A DNA stretch of 64,000 nucleotides from Ketobacter sp964016105 (GTDB taxonomy: Bacteria; Pseudomonadota; Gammaproteobacteria; Pseudomonadales; Ketobacteraceae), in contig CAXHEX010000004.1 of the NCBI GenBank assembly GCA_964016105.1, positions 1-64,000 of the forward strand, written 5' to 3'. A program made the translations under genes and the position numbers. Numbering within the stretch: the first letter of the stretch is position 1; the number at the start of each line of letters is the position of its first letter. Below, piece by piece: positions 1 to 6,984 of the stretch. The notes beneath the pieces are model-generated. The model was given only the letters and a program-made list of their open reading frames with translations. It made no database searches and was not told the origin of the DNA.

Positions 1-4
1 ATTC

Positions 5-997
5 ATGATAACCCGCACAATCGGTGACCGTAGCGTCTGTCCCATTGGTTTGGGCTGCATGTCGCTGACTTTCGCCTACGGTCGTCAGCCCCAAAAGAAA
101 ACCGCCACTGAAATTTTGCAAAAAGCCCTCGACTTAGGTTATGACCATTTAGATACGGCACGGCTCTATGGCAGTGGTGAAAACGAAGTGCTGATTGGTC
201 AAACCTTGAAAGGGCTGCGAGATCGTTTCTTCCTTGCATCCAAGGCTGGAATTTTCCCCGGTAACGAAAAACGCATGGTTGATTGTCGGCCAGAAACCCT
301 CCGCAAAGCCTGCGATGCTTCCTTGGCTAGCTTGCAAACCGATCACATCGATCTTTATTACCTACATCGGCACGATTACAACACCCCCATCGAAGATTCC
401 GTAGGTGCTCTGGCGGATTTGATAACGGAGGGAAAGATTGGCGCCATAGGCTTATCGGAAGTGGGCGCTGAAACCTTGCGTAAGGCGCACCAGATTCACC
501 CCATAACCGCAGTGCAAAATGAATATTCACTGTGGACCCGTAACCCGGAAATTGCCGTGCTAGAAACCTGTAATGAGTTGGGGGTGACCTTTGTGGCATT
601 TTCACCTTTAGGGCGGGGAGCACTGGCTAATGATGTGGGTGCCGATGGGGCATTACCCGATAATGATTTTCGAGCCGCCATGCCGCGCTTTTCTGCTGAA
701 AATTGGCCCTACAATTATCGACTCATCCAGCAGTTTATTGCTTTGGCTAAAAATGAGGGAGTCACACCGGCTCAGCTGGCATTGGGCTGGGTGCTGGCCC
801 AAGGCGATCATGTGTTGGCCATCCCCGGCACCGGTGTAATAGCGCATCTTGAAGAAAATATTGAGCGTGTGCAGTGGCAGCCATCTGCACAAACGTTGTC
901 GCAACTGGATGCATTGATAAATCAGCAAACAGTACGGGGTCATCGCTACTCTGATGCCATGAGTAGCAATATTGATAGTGAAGAATTCAACGATTAG
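5..997 (+). CDS. Aldo/keto reductase
   Basis: A 330-residue NADPH-dependent oxidoreductase of the aldo/keto reductase superfamily. The catalytic tetrad is readable: Asp50 and Tyr55 in DHLDTARLYG, Lys80 in FLASKAG, His121 in DLYYLHRHD. The usual (beta/alpha)8-barrel length is complete, and the C-terminal half has the typical LGWVLAQG and IPGTG segments of the cofactor site. The ATG lies 4 bases from the window edge, so a ribosome-binding site cannot be judged and a slightly earlier start is possible. It precedes an enoyl-CoA hydratase-like gene by 11 bp, so the two are probably co-transcribed. The physiological aldehyde or ketone substrate cannot be read from sequence. Confidence 0.9.
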   Translation: MITRTIGDRSVCPIGLGCMSLTFAYGRQPQKKTATEILQKALDLGYDHLDTARLYGSGENEVLIGQTLKGLRDRFFLASKAGIFPGNEKRMVDCRPETLRKACDASLASLQTDHIDLYYLHRHDYNTPIEDSVGALADLITEGKIGAIGLSEVGAETLRKAHQIHPITAVQNEYSLWTRNPEIAVLETCNELGVTFVAFSPLGRGALANDVGADGALPDNDFRAAMPRFSAENWPYNYRLIQQFIALAKNEGVTPAQLALGWVLAQGDHVLAIPGTGVIAHLEENIERVQWQPSAQTLSQLDALINQQTVRGHRYSDAMSSNIDSEEFND

Positions 998-1008
998 AGG
1001 AGTGAAAC

Positions 1009-1755
1009 ATGAGTGATGAAAGTGCGGTGCTCTGTTCTGTAGAAAATGGTTTATGTCGACTAACGTTAAATCGACCGGAAAAACTCAATTGTCTAAGCTT
1101 ATCCAGCTTTGAGCAGATCAATGCCCATTTGGATGCCGTTGAAAATCAAGAAGTGGGTTGTTTATTGCTGAGTGGAAATGGTCGCAGCTTTTGTGCAGGC
1201 CATGACCTGGAAGGTTTGGCCAGTGGTGAAGAAGGCGGAGAAGCGGAGCGGGTGGAAAACGGGGTAGTAGAGCGTTTGGCCACGTTGCCGTTTCCAGTGG
1301 TGGCCAGCGTGCGGGGCCACTGTTATACCGGGGGGCTGGAATTGGTGCTAGCGGCGGATATTATAATATGTGCCGACGATGCCCGTTTTGCCGATACCCA
1401 TTCGAAATTTGATCTTGTGCCCATATGGGGTTTGACTCAGCGATTACCGCGACGAGTAGGCATGGCTAAAGCTAAAGAAATGATGTTCGCCTCGCGCACC
1501 TATAGTGGTGAGCAAGCGCAACAAATGGGCTTGGTGAACTTCTCAGTACCTGACGATCAATTAAATCAAGAGACTGAAAAGTTGTGCGCTGATATTCTTG
1601 CCAACAGTGCTCGCTCCAATCGCGCCGTTAAAAAATTATTGCGAGACACTGATGGCATGACCTTGGCCGCGGGTAATGCCTGGGAGTTACACCATAGCGA
1701 AGGCCATGGCCCCGGTTTTGAACAAGTGATCCGTGATTTTCAAAACAAAAAATAG
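1009..1755 (+). CDS. Enoyl-CoA hydratase/isomerase family protein
   Basis: A 248-residue crotonase-fold protein. The oxyanion-hole segments are visible (NGRSFCAGHDL around 57-67, RGHCYTGGLEL around 102-112). Glu111 matches the first catalytic glutamate of classical enoyl-CoA hydratase (rat Glu144). Aligned without gaps, the second catalytic glutamate (rat Glu164) is replaced by His131 in FADTHSKFD, so a plain hydratase role is uncertain; isomerase, thioesterase or another crotonase chemistry is possible. The start has a good AGGAG just upstream (about 997-1001) and follows the aldo/keto reductase by 11 bp. The gene converges on the ton operon with 4 bp between stop codons, and a shared hairpin covers the junction. 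Confidence 0.88.
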   Translation: MSDESAVLCSVENGLCRLTLNRPEKLNCLSLSSFEQINAHLDAVENQEVGCLLLSGNGRSFCAGHDLEGLASGEEGGEAERVENGVVERLATLPFPVVASVRGHCYTGGLELVLAADIIICADDARFADTHSKFDLVPIWGLTQRLPRRVGMAKAKEMMFASRTYSGEQAQQMGLVNFSVPDDQLNQETEKLCADILANSARSNRAVKKLLRDTDGMTLAAGNAWELHHSEGHGPGFEQVIRDFQNKK

Positions 1756-1796
1756 CTGGCTAAGAGCCTTCCATGGCTTTCAGTGTCTTAGCCAGC
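1743..1796 (-). terminator. Rho-independent terminator of the ton operon, overlapping two stop codons
   Basis: Positions 1755-1765 pair perfectly with 1786-1796 (11 bp, GCTGGCTAAGA with TCTTAGCCAGC). Read on the minus strand, the stem is followed by TATTTTTTGTTTT, a classical U-tract. The hairpin contains the last codons of the TPR gene, its stop codon (1760-1762) and the last base of the convergent stop codon (1753-1755). The T-tract lies inside the end of the enoyl-CoA hydratase-like gene. Confidence 0.8.
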
Positions 1797-3085
1797 ACAT
1801 CCCTGCGCGCAATCTCGCTTTCCACATAGCTGATCCATTGACTGGCTGACGCTTTTGAACGTTTGGTTTTTGCTGCTTGCTTAAATGCGTAAAGGGCGTC
1901 TTCAAATTGATTTAAGTTAAACAAAGACAGTCCCAGTACCATATAGGCATTGTCCTGGTTTTTGCTTACGCCTTTCTTTAAACCTTTGCGCAGGTAGCTG
2001 GTGGCTTCCTGCCATTTGTCCAATTGATAGTAAGTAGAGCCCAGCTGAATATCGATTTCACCGGATTTTGATGTTTTGGCTGCTTGCTCCAGCACTGGCA
2101 ATGCTTTCTTTGCTTCCTGGGCTGTGGACCAAGCGTAAGACAAGAGTTTTAAGTTGTCTTTGTCCTGCTTGATGATGCCTTTGTCCATACCCCGTTGCAG
2201 TACTTTGGCAGCTTTGTAGGGCACATCTTTATTCAAAAGTAATTGCGCCAGAGTCAGCCATTCATTTTCTTTATCCAGTAAATCCTGACGATAGGCGATT
2301 TCCAAGGCACTGAGTTGTTTGGTTTCTTGCTTCAGTTCACCATAGGCAGCGGAGAGCTGTACCCAATATTCCTTTTTGGGGTAGTGCTTAACCAGTTTTT
2401 CCATCACAACCGCAGCTGATTTGTAATCGTTCTTCTCAAAGTAAATGGCCCGTAACAGTAAATACCAACTCTCTTTTGGGATTTTGCCTTTGTTCTCTTC
2501 CATGGAGATGGCGTTTTGAATGGGTTTAAGGGCTTTGTTCATCTCGCCGGTTTGATAGTAGGCCTGTCCCAACATGATGTAGGCTTGGGGTTTGGGTGAG
2601 TCCACCAGGGCAAACCAGCGATTAATGTATTCAATAGCCTTCTTATAGTTTTCTTTCACAAAATACAATTGTGCCGTGCTGTATAGCGCTTCCGTTTCCA
2701 ATGCTTCCGGTAAGGCATCCTGTTTTAATACCTGTTCGTAAGCATTGATGGCTTGGTCGTACTTATCCTGGGAATAATAGATATAAGCGTAGAACTTCCA
2801 CATCATGGCCATTTCATAGCTATTGAGGCTGGAATTCTTTTTAAGGCGATCCAAGGTTTTCAATGCATCGGTTTGTTTATTGGCTTCCGCTGCTGCTTGA
2901 GCTTCTGACAATACCTTATATATTTTTTCCCGCAATGCGGGTGTCTTTTTGGTTTGTCTTTCAGCCCCTGAGGCGAGAGAAGGGCTCAGGGCCAGCAAGG
3001 CCACCATAAACAGGTTCAAACCCAGATGGGCCTTGGATAGCCTTGGGGTGGAGACGGTTGAGCGTGTTAATCGAATCGTTTTCAT
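1760..3085 (-). CDS. Secreted TPR protein of the ton operon
   Basis: A 441-residue tetratricopeptide-repeat protein and last gene of the ton operon. A signal peptide-like hydrophobic stretch lies at about 22-41 (FMVALLALSPSLASGA), preceded by basic residues, so it is probably periplasmic. The rest is a run of helix pairs with TPR spacing, for example YSQDKYDQAINAYEQVL and LFNLNQFEDALYAFKQA. TPR proteins commonly accompany TonB/ExbBD/TtpC clusters in marine gammaproteobacteria, where an adaptor role at the energy-transducing complex is suspected. Here it starts 27 bp after the tonB stop. The exact partner is unknown. Confidence 0.85.
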   Translation of the reverse strand: MKTIRLTRSTVSTPRLSKAHLGLNLFMVALLALSPSLASGAERQTKKTPALREKIYKVLSEAQAAAEANKQTDALKTLDRLKKNSSLNSYEMAMMWKFYAYIYYSQDKYDQAINAYEQVLKQDALPEALETEALYSTAQLYFVKENYKKAIEYINRWFALVDSPKPQAYIMLGQAYYQTGEMNKALKPIQNAISMEENKGKIPKESWYLLLRAIYFEKNDYKSAAVVMEKLVKHYPKKEYWVQLSAAYGELKQETKQLSALEIAYRQDLLDKENEWLTLAQLLLNKDVPYKAAKVLQRGMDKGIIKQDKDNLKLLSYAWSTAQEAKKALPVLEQAAKTSKSGEIDIQLGSTYYQLDKWQEATSYLRKGLKKGVSKNQDNAYMVLGLSLFNLNQFEDALYAFKQAAKTKRSKASASQWISYVESEIARRDVLAKTLKAMEGS

Positions 3086-3112
3086 ACTGACAGTCTTAGT
3101 TCGTTGTACTCA

Positions 3113-3721
3113 TTAGTCTGCAATTTGGAAGCTGATTTTGTTTTGCACTCCGGCCACTTCCACGGGTTCCCCGTCCACAATTCTGGGTTTGTATTTGAAC
3201 TTCAGTGCCGCCTTCATGGCAGCAGAGTCAAAAATGCGCGGGGGGTTAGACTCAACCACAATGGGGTCTCGAGTAGAGCCGTTTTTAGTGACGGTGAATT
3301 CCACAATGACGTAACCCTCAATACCTCGGGACAACGCCCTTCTTGGGTAAACGGGCTGGACTTTTACGATTGGCAGAAAATCACCATCTGCACCACTGAG
3401 TCCAAACCCCGTTGCAATATCCAGGCTTTTATCAATAGGCGCAGCCGCCACGGATACTGCATTCTGCTGCACGTCTGGCGCATCCATTTCCGGAGTGTCT
3501 GGGCTGGGGGGTGGCTCTTCCACTTCTGGTGGTTTCTCCGGCTTGCGGTCTTTGGTTTGTACCGATTCTTCTTTTTTCAGCCGCACAAAATCCACCACAT
3601 AGCGCTCGCCATCATCGTTAAGGGCGTGTTTGGCAGTGGAGATCAGTGACATCATAAGAAAGTACAAAGCCAGAGTGACCAGTAATGCCGGTACGGTTGC
3701 AAAAACAATTCTTGCGTACAT
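3113..3721 (-). CDS. tonB: TonB family energy transducer
   Basis: A 202-residue TonB-type protein that would carry proton-motive-force energy from an ExbB/ExbD complex to outer-membrane receptors. The parts run in the family order: one N-terminal membrane anchor (about 6-28), a Pro/Glu/Lys-rich periplasmic spacer (KPEKPPEVEEPPPSPDTPE, about 60-78) and a C-terminal TonB domain with VYPRRALSRGIEGYV and the terminal KYKPR segment. It lies 12 bp downstream of exbD on the same strand and upstream of the TPR gene. The cognate receptor is probably the TonB-dependent receptor at 6985-9453. Confidence 0.92.
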   Translation of the reverse strand: MYARIVFATVPALLVTLALYFLMMSLISTAKHALNDDGERYVVDFVRLKKEESVQTKDRKPEKPPEVEEPPPSPDTPEMDAPDVQQNAVSVAAAPIDKSLDIATGFGLSGADGDFLPIVKVQPVYPRRALSRGIEGYVIVEFTVTKNGSTRDPIVVESNPPRIFDSAAMKAALKFKYKPRIVDGEPVEVAGVQNKISFQIAD

Positions 3722-3733
3722 TCTGTTCTAACC

Positions 3734-4144
3734 TCAGCTGTCGTTCGCAGCGATAGAAACGTTATACACACCGGCCTGTCGTGCGGCATCCATCACCTGT
3801 ACCAGGCGCTCATTCTTGGAATTTTTATCCGCCTGAATCACCACGGAGCCTTGGGGGTTTTCCGCATGCAGACGTTCGATATTGGCCCGTACCGCGCGCG
3901 GGTCTACCTGACGTTTATCGATCCATATTTGATTGCGCTCATCAATGGCCACCAGAATATTGGCTCGCTCTTTCTTTTGCGCCGTTTCCGCGTCGGGGCG
4001 GTTAACATCAATACCCGATTCCTTAACGAAAGATGCGGTTACGATAAAGAAGATCAGCATAATAAACACCACGTCCAGCATGGGTGTTAAATCAATATTG
4101 GATTCTTCGTCGTCAGTACTCAGTTTGGATAATGCTCGTCTCAT
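3734..4144 (-). CDS. exbD: Biopolymer transport protein ExbD/TolR
   Basis: A 136-residue ExbD-type inner-membrane protein with a single N-terminal membrane helix. The proton-path aspartate lies in the conserved LTPMLDVVFIMLIFFIVT segment (Asp24), and a periplasmic domain ending in AARQAGVYNVSI follows. It forms the proton-driven motor with the ExbB-type proteins encoded immediately upstream (9 bp after the 176-residue exbB). Length and domain order are normal for the family. The location within the ton gene set favours ExbD over TolR. Confidence 0.93.
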   Translation of the reverse strand: MRRALSKLSTDDEESNIDLTPMLDVVFIMLIFFIVTASFVKESGIDVNRPDAETAQKKERANILVAIDERNQIWIDKRQVDPRAVRANIERLHAENPQGSVVIQADKNSKNERLVQVMDAARQAGVYNVSIAANDS

Positions 4145-4153
4145 GACTCATCC

Positions 4154-4684
4154 TCAGTGTTCCATTGTTAGCCCGTCTTCGATCAACTCGCTTTCGCGTT
4201 GGGCAAACCGTTTCAAATAGGTGATAGCAAACAGACCTGATAATGCTCCTACCATACCCGCCATGGTGGGTATGGTGGCTTTGGATACCCCAGCGGCCAT
4301 ATTTCTGGCGTTGCCGGTGCCAAAGAACGACATGGAACTGAATACTTCAATCATGCCGGTTACGGTTCCAAGTAGGCCTAAAAGAGGGCAGATGGCAATC
4401 AGCGTTTGTATCAGGGCCAGGCGATCGTTCAGGGCTTCTTTGTTTTTAAAAACCATGGCGGCACGGATCTGTTTGGCGGTCCAGGATTGGCGTTCCTTGC
4501 GGGCATGCCAGCTTTCCAGGGTGGAGGCCTTGTCTTTGCGGTAGCGAATCTGAAAAAACCAGATTCGCTCAAAGATCAAAGTCCACATGCCAAAGATATT
4601 AATGCCGATCAGCACCAATACCATGCCGCCGGTCTCCAGAAAAACCTGGAGTGCTTCATAGGCATCAAGCAGAGCGTACATCAT
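4154..4684 (-). CDS. exbB: MotA/TolQ/ExbB proton channel family protein (short ExbB)
   Basis: A 176-residue ExbB with three predicted membrane helices (about 17-39, 90-110, 128-150). It carries the family signature region ICPLLGLLGTVTGMIEVF and KATIPTMAGMVGALSGLFAI. It overlaps the end of the longer TtpC-like gene by 20 bp, so translation is probably coupled. The motor here therefore has two ExbB-type subunits, as in the TonB2-type systems of Vibrio, where TtpC is an additional essential component. Start chosen at the ATG inside the upstream gene; no alternative nearby fits the family length. Confidence 0.92.
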   Translation of the reverse strand: MMYALLDAYEALQVFLETGGMVLVLIGINIFGMWTLIFERIWFFQIRYRKDKASTLESWHARKERQSWTAKQIRAAMVFKNKEALNDRLALIQTLIAICPLLGLLGTVTGMIEVFSSMSFFGTGNARNMAAGVSKATIPTMAGMVGALSGLFAITYLKRFAQRESELIEDGLTMEH

Positions 4685-6041
4685 GTTCCTGCTCCATACG
4701 TTCGGCGATTAGGCCGGCGCTTTGTTCTTCCAGGGTATGCAGTATATTTTTGGCAATGGAGTTGGTGACACTGTGGAAAAACAGCGTAGGTAATGCCACC
4801 AGCAGACCCAATACCGTGGTGATCAAGGCTTGTGAAATACCACCAGCCATGAGCTTGGGGTCACCGGTGCCGAACAGGGTAATGGATTGGAAAGTCACAA
4901 TCATACCGATGACCGTTCCAAGCAGCCCCAGTAACGGTGCCGCCACGGCAATGATCTTCATCAGCGGTATAAACCGTTCCAACTTGGGTTTTTCTTTAAT
5001 GATGGCTTCTGCCAATTTCAGTTCCAGGGTGTCGGGGTCCATATTCGGGTTGTCGTTATACACCGACAGTACCCGCCCCAATGGGTTGGACGTGTTGGGG
5101 GTGGTATTTTTTGCTTGGGCACGCACTTTGGCTCGGGTGAGGGTCAGGCTAATTATCCGTTCCAAAGCCAGCAGCAAAGAAAGCACACCCACACCGACGA
5201 TGATGTAACCCACTAAACCGCCTTGCTCCACTCGTTCGCTGATCTTAGGCTCTTTTATCAAAGCGGAAAGCAGCGTACCCCGGGAAGGATCAAGCCCAAA
5301 TTCCACCAGTTCACCGGAAGGGGTGTTGGTTAGTGCTACTGCCGTGCTGACAAAACGCGGGGTGGGCTGTCGAATCAATTCTGCGATTTTGCCGGTTTCA
5401 CTGTCGTATTTCAGGTATTTGCCGTCGGCCACCAGGTTAAAGGTGCCTACCCTGAAGACTTCAGCCTCTTTTTCTTGGCCGGTGGGGTCAATAATGGCTT
5501 GCTTGAATTTAACCACATTGCCAGACTCGGTCATTTCCCGTTGCAGTTCAAACCACAGACGTTCGATCTCTTCTATTGAGGCCAGCTCCGAACTGGTACC
5601 CATTTTCTTCGCCAACTGGGTAAGAAACTCACCACGATTGGGGTATTGTGAACTGATAATAGAAGTTTCGAATTGGCTGGTTGTATCCCCGGATACCTGT
5701 TGTAAAACGCCGAACAGCTCCTTCAGAGAGCCCAATCGCTTGTTTAGGGCTTCTTGTAGCTCAAGGGTTTTCTGTTCGTTTGCTTCAAATTTTGTTTCTA
5801 GCTCCTGGCTGCGTTTTTCTTCCTGTTTCAGCTGTTGTTTCGATTCCGCCAGTAGTTTCTCTTGATCGCCTTTGGCTGCCCTGAAGCGGGCTTCCCGTTC
5901 ACGATTCTCTTTCGCTTCTGCGGTTTTACCCTGTTTTACCAGGTTCAGTAATTGGTCCAGGTTGGCCGCTGGAGCCGCTTGTACTGTGCTTGTGAAGAGG
6001 CAGCTAGCAACCAGCGCACTCAATGTAATTCGCTTGATCAT
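4665..6041 (-). CDS. TtpC-like large ExbB protein
   Basis: A 458-residue MotA/TolQ/ExbB family protein with a cleavable signal peptide (about 1-22, ending VQAAPA). A long helical periplasmic region rich in Glu, Lys and Gln (about 40-115) and a beta-rich middle part follow. The C-terminal ExbB module starts near residue 275, with IAVAAPLLGLLGTVIGMI and ITTVLGLLVALPTLFF. This is the architecture of TtpC, the fourth component of TonB2-type systems. It overlaps the DUF3450 gene upstream by 4 bp (ATGA) and the short exbB downstream by 20 bp. The long coiled region may span the periplasm to the receptor or DUF3450. Confidence 0.9.
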   Translation of the reverse strand: MIKRITLSALVASCLFTSTVQAAPAANLDQLLNLVKQGKTAEAKENREREARFRAAKGDQEKLLAESKQQLKQEEKRSQELETKFEANEQKTLELQEALNKRLGSLKELFGVLQQVSGDTTSQFETSIISSQYPNRGEFLTQLAKKMGTSSELASIEEIERLWFELQREMTESGNVVKFKQAIIDPTGQEKEAEVFRVGTFNLVADGKYLKYDSETGKIAELIRQPTPRFVSTAVALTNTPSGELVEFGLDPSRGTLLSALIKEPKISERVEQGGLVGYIIVGVGVLSLLLALERIISLTLTRAKVRAQAKNTTPNTSNPLGRVLSVYNDNPNMDPDTLELKLAEAIIKEKPKLERFIPLMKIIAVAAPLLGLLGTVIGMIVTFQSITLFGTGDPKLMAGGISQALITTVLGLLVALPTLFFHSVTNSIAKNILHTLEEQSAGLIAERMEQEHDVRSA

Positions 6042-6823
6042 TGTGCCGCCTCCGCTGATGGTACAGGTAGTTTTAATAGGTTGGGTGCCACTTCTTTACG
6101 GGCAATGCGTAAGCCTTCCCGAATGGCACTGCGATATTGATCTGAGAGAGATGTCCATTGCTGCTTAGATTTATCCCAGGCACCGGAGAATTTTGCGTCA
6201 TCGGTTTGGTACATGAGCGAAACGCGACCGATACGAAGGAAATCCACTTCCCTTTGATTACCTTCAATTTCGATGGTGCCTCGATAAGCTTCTATGGTAC
6301 GGCCGTATTCATTTTCGATTTGATAGGCTTCCAAAATCTTACGGAACTTCTCTGCCACCGATACGTCAGAGCGATCCATCAAAGAGTCCAGGTTGCCAAT
6401 ACGTTCGCTGCGTTCGTCCGGCAGAAAAGGAACATCCAATTCCACAAACTGTTTGAGACCATCGATCATTTTTAACATTAACGGCACGATTTGACGTTCA
6501 ATCACCGTTACCTGATCAATGGAGTCTTCAATGGACTGCATCTCTTTCAGTTGACTGGTAATTTGCTTTTCCAATTGGCCGTTGTATACCTGCAGGCCTT
6601 CGTATTCCTTGCTTACCACCCGATATTCATTGAATAGCTTATCGGTTTGGTCTGCCAGACCATCAATGCGGGTCTGGGATTGCTTTGCCGCTGTATTGGC
6701 TGCGTTATTCTGCTGCACAACTTGATCAACATTGGCTGCAGAGCTGGTATTGGAAAAAAGAAAGCTAGCAGACAACAGAATCAGCGACTGTCCTACTAGT
6801 AATGGCGGGTTGAATAATCTCAT
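6038..6823 (-). CDS. DUF3450 family periplasmic coiled-coil protein
   Basis: A 261-residue exported protein, first gene of the ton operon. A signal peptide (about 1-30, LILLSASFLFSNTSSAA) is followed by a long Gln/Glu-rich coiled coil (about 35-100) and a C-terminal globular part with the family-typical GRVSLMYQTDDAKFSGAWD. DUF3450 proteins occur almost only next to TtpC/ExbB/ExbD/TonB genes and are thought to be accessory periplasmic parts of that machine; no biochemical activity is established. It ends in a 4-bp overlap with the TtpC-like gene. Confidence 0.88.
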   Translation of the reverse strand: MRLFNPPLLVGQSLILLSASFLFSNTSSAANVDQVVQQNNAANTAAKQSQTRIDGLADQTDKLFNEYRVVSKEYEGLQVYNGQLEKQITSQLKEMQSIEDSIDQVTVIERQIVPLMLKMIDGLKQFVELDVPFLPDERSERIGNLDSLMDRSDVSVAEKFRKILEAYQIENEYGRTIEAYRGTIEIEGNQREVDFLRIGRVSLMYQTDDAKFSGAWDKSKQQWTSLSDQYRSAIREGLRIARKEVAPNLLKLPVPSAEAAQ

Positions 6824-6931
6824 GAAGCTTTCCCTTTGGTCTCAAGTTTACGCGCGAAGCTAGATTGTAAATAAATCTTGAATAATGAACAGAGCTGTAA
6901 TGGCTGTGTGCGCGAACAGGCTCTTTTTATT

Positions 6932-6963
6932 CCCACCTCCCGCTCTACTGAGCGGGAGGTGGG
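6932..6963. other. Perfect 14-bp hairpin between receptor and ton operon
   Basis: CCCACCTCCCGCTC (6932-6945) pairs with GAGCGGGAGGTGGG (6950-6963) around a 4-nt TACT loop. It lies 22 bp past the receptor stop codon. No T-run follows it on either strand; on the minus strand the following bases are A-rich. It may end or dampen receptor transcripts, or stabilise the receptor mRNA and set lower expression of the downstream ton genes. Confidence 0.65.
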
Positions 6964-6984
6964 GGTTGTGGTGCTTGTAGAGGC

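Noticed and set aside
3104..3649. A 181-codon plus-strand frame opposite tonB
   Set aside because: It is the antisense shadow of the TonB gene; its translation is rich in Phe, His and Arg without domain pattern, and it would run through a conserved TonB C-terminal domain on the other strand.
5323..5865. A plus-strand frame opposite the TtpC-like gene
   Set aside because: Ser/Cys-rich translation typical of the complement of a Glu/Lys/Gln-rich coiled coil; no start site or domain.
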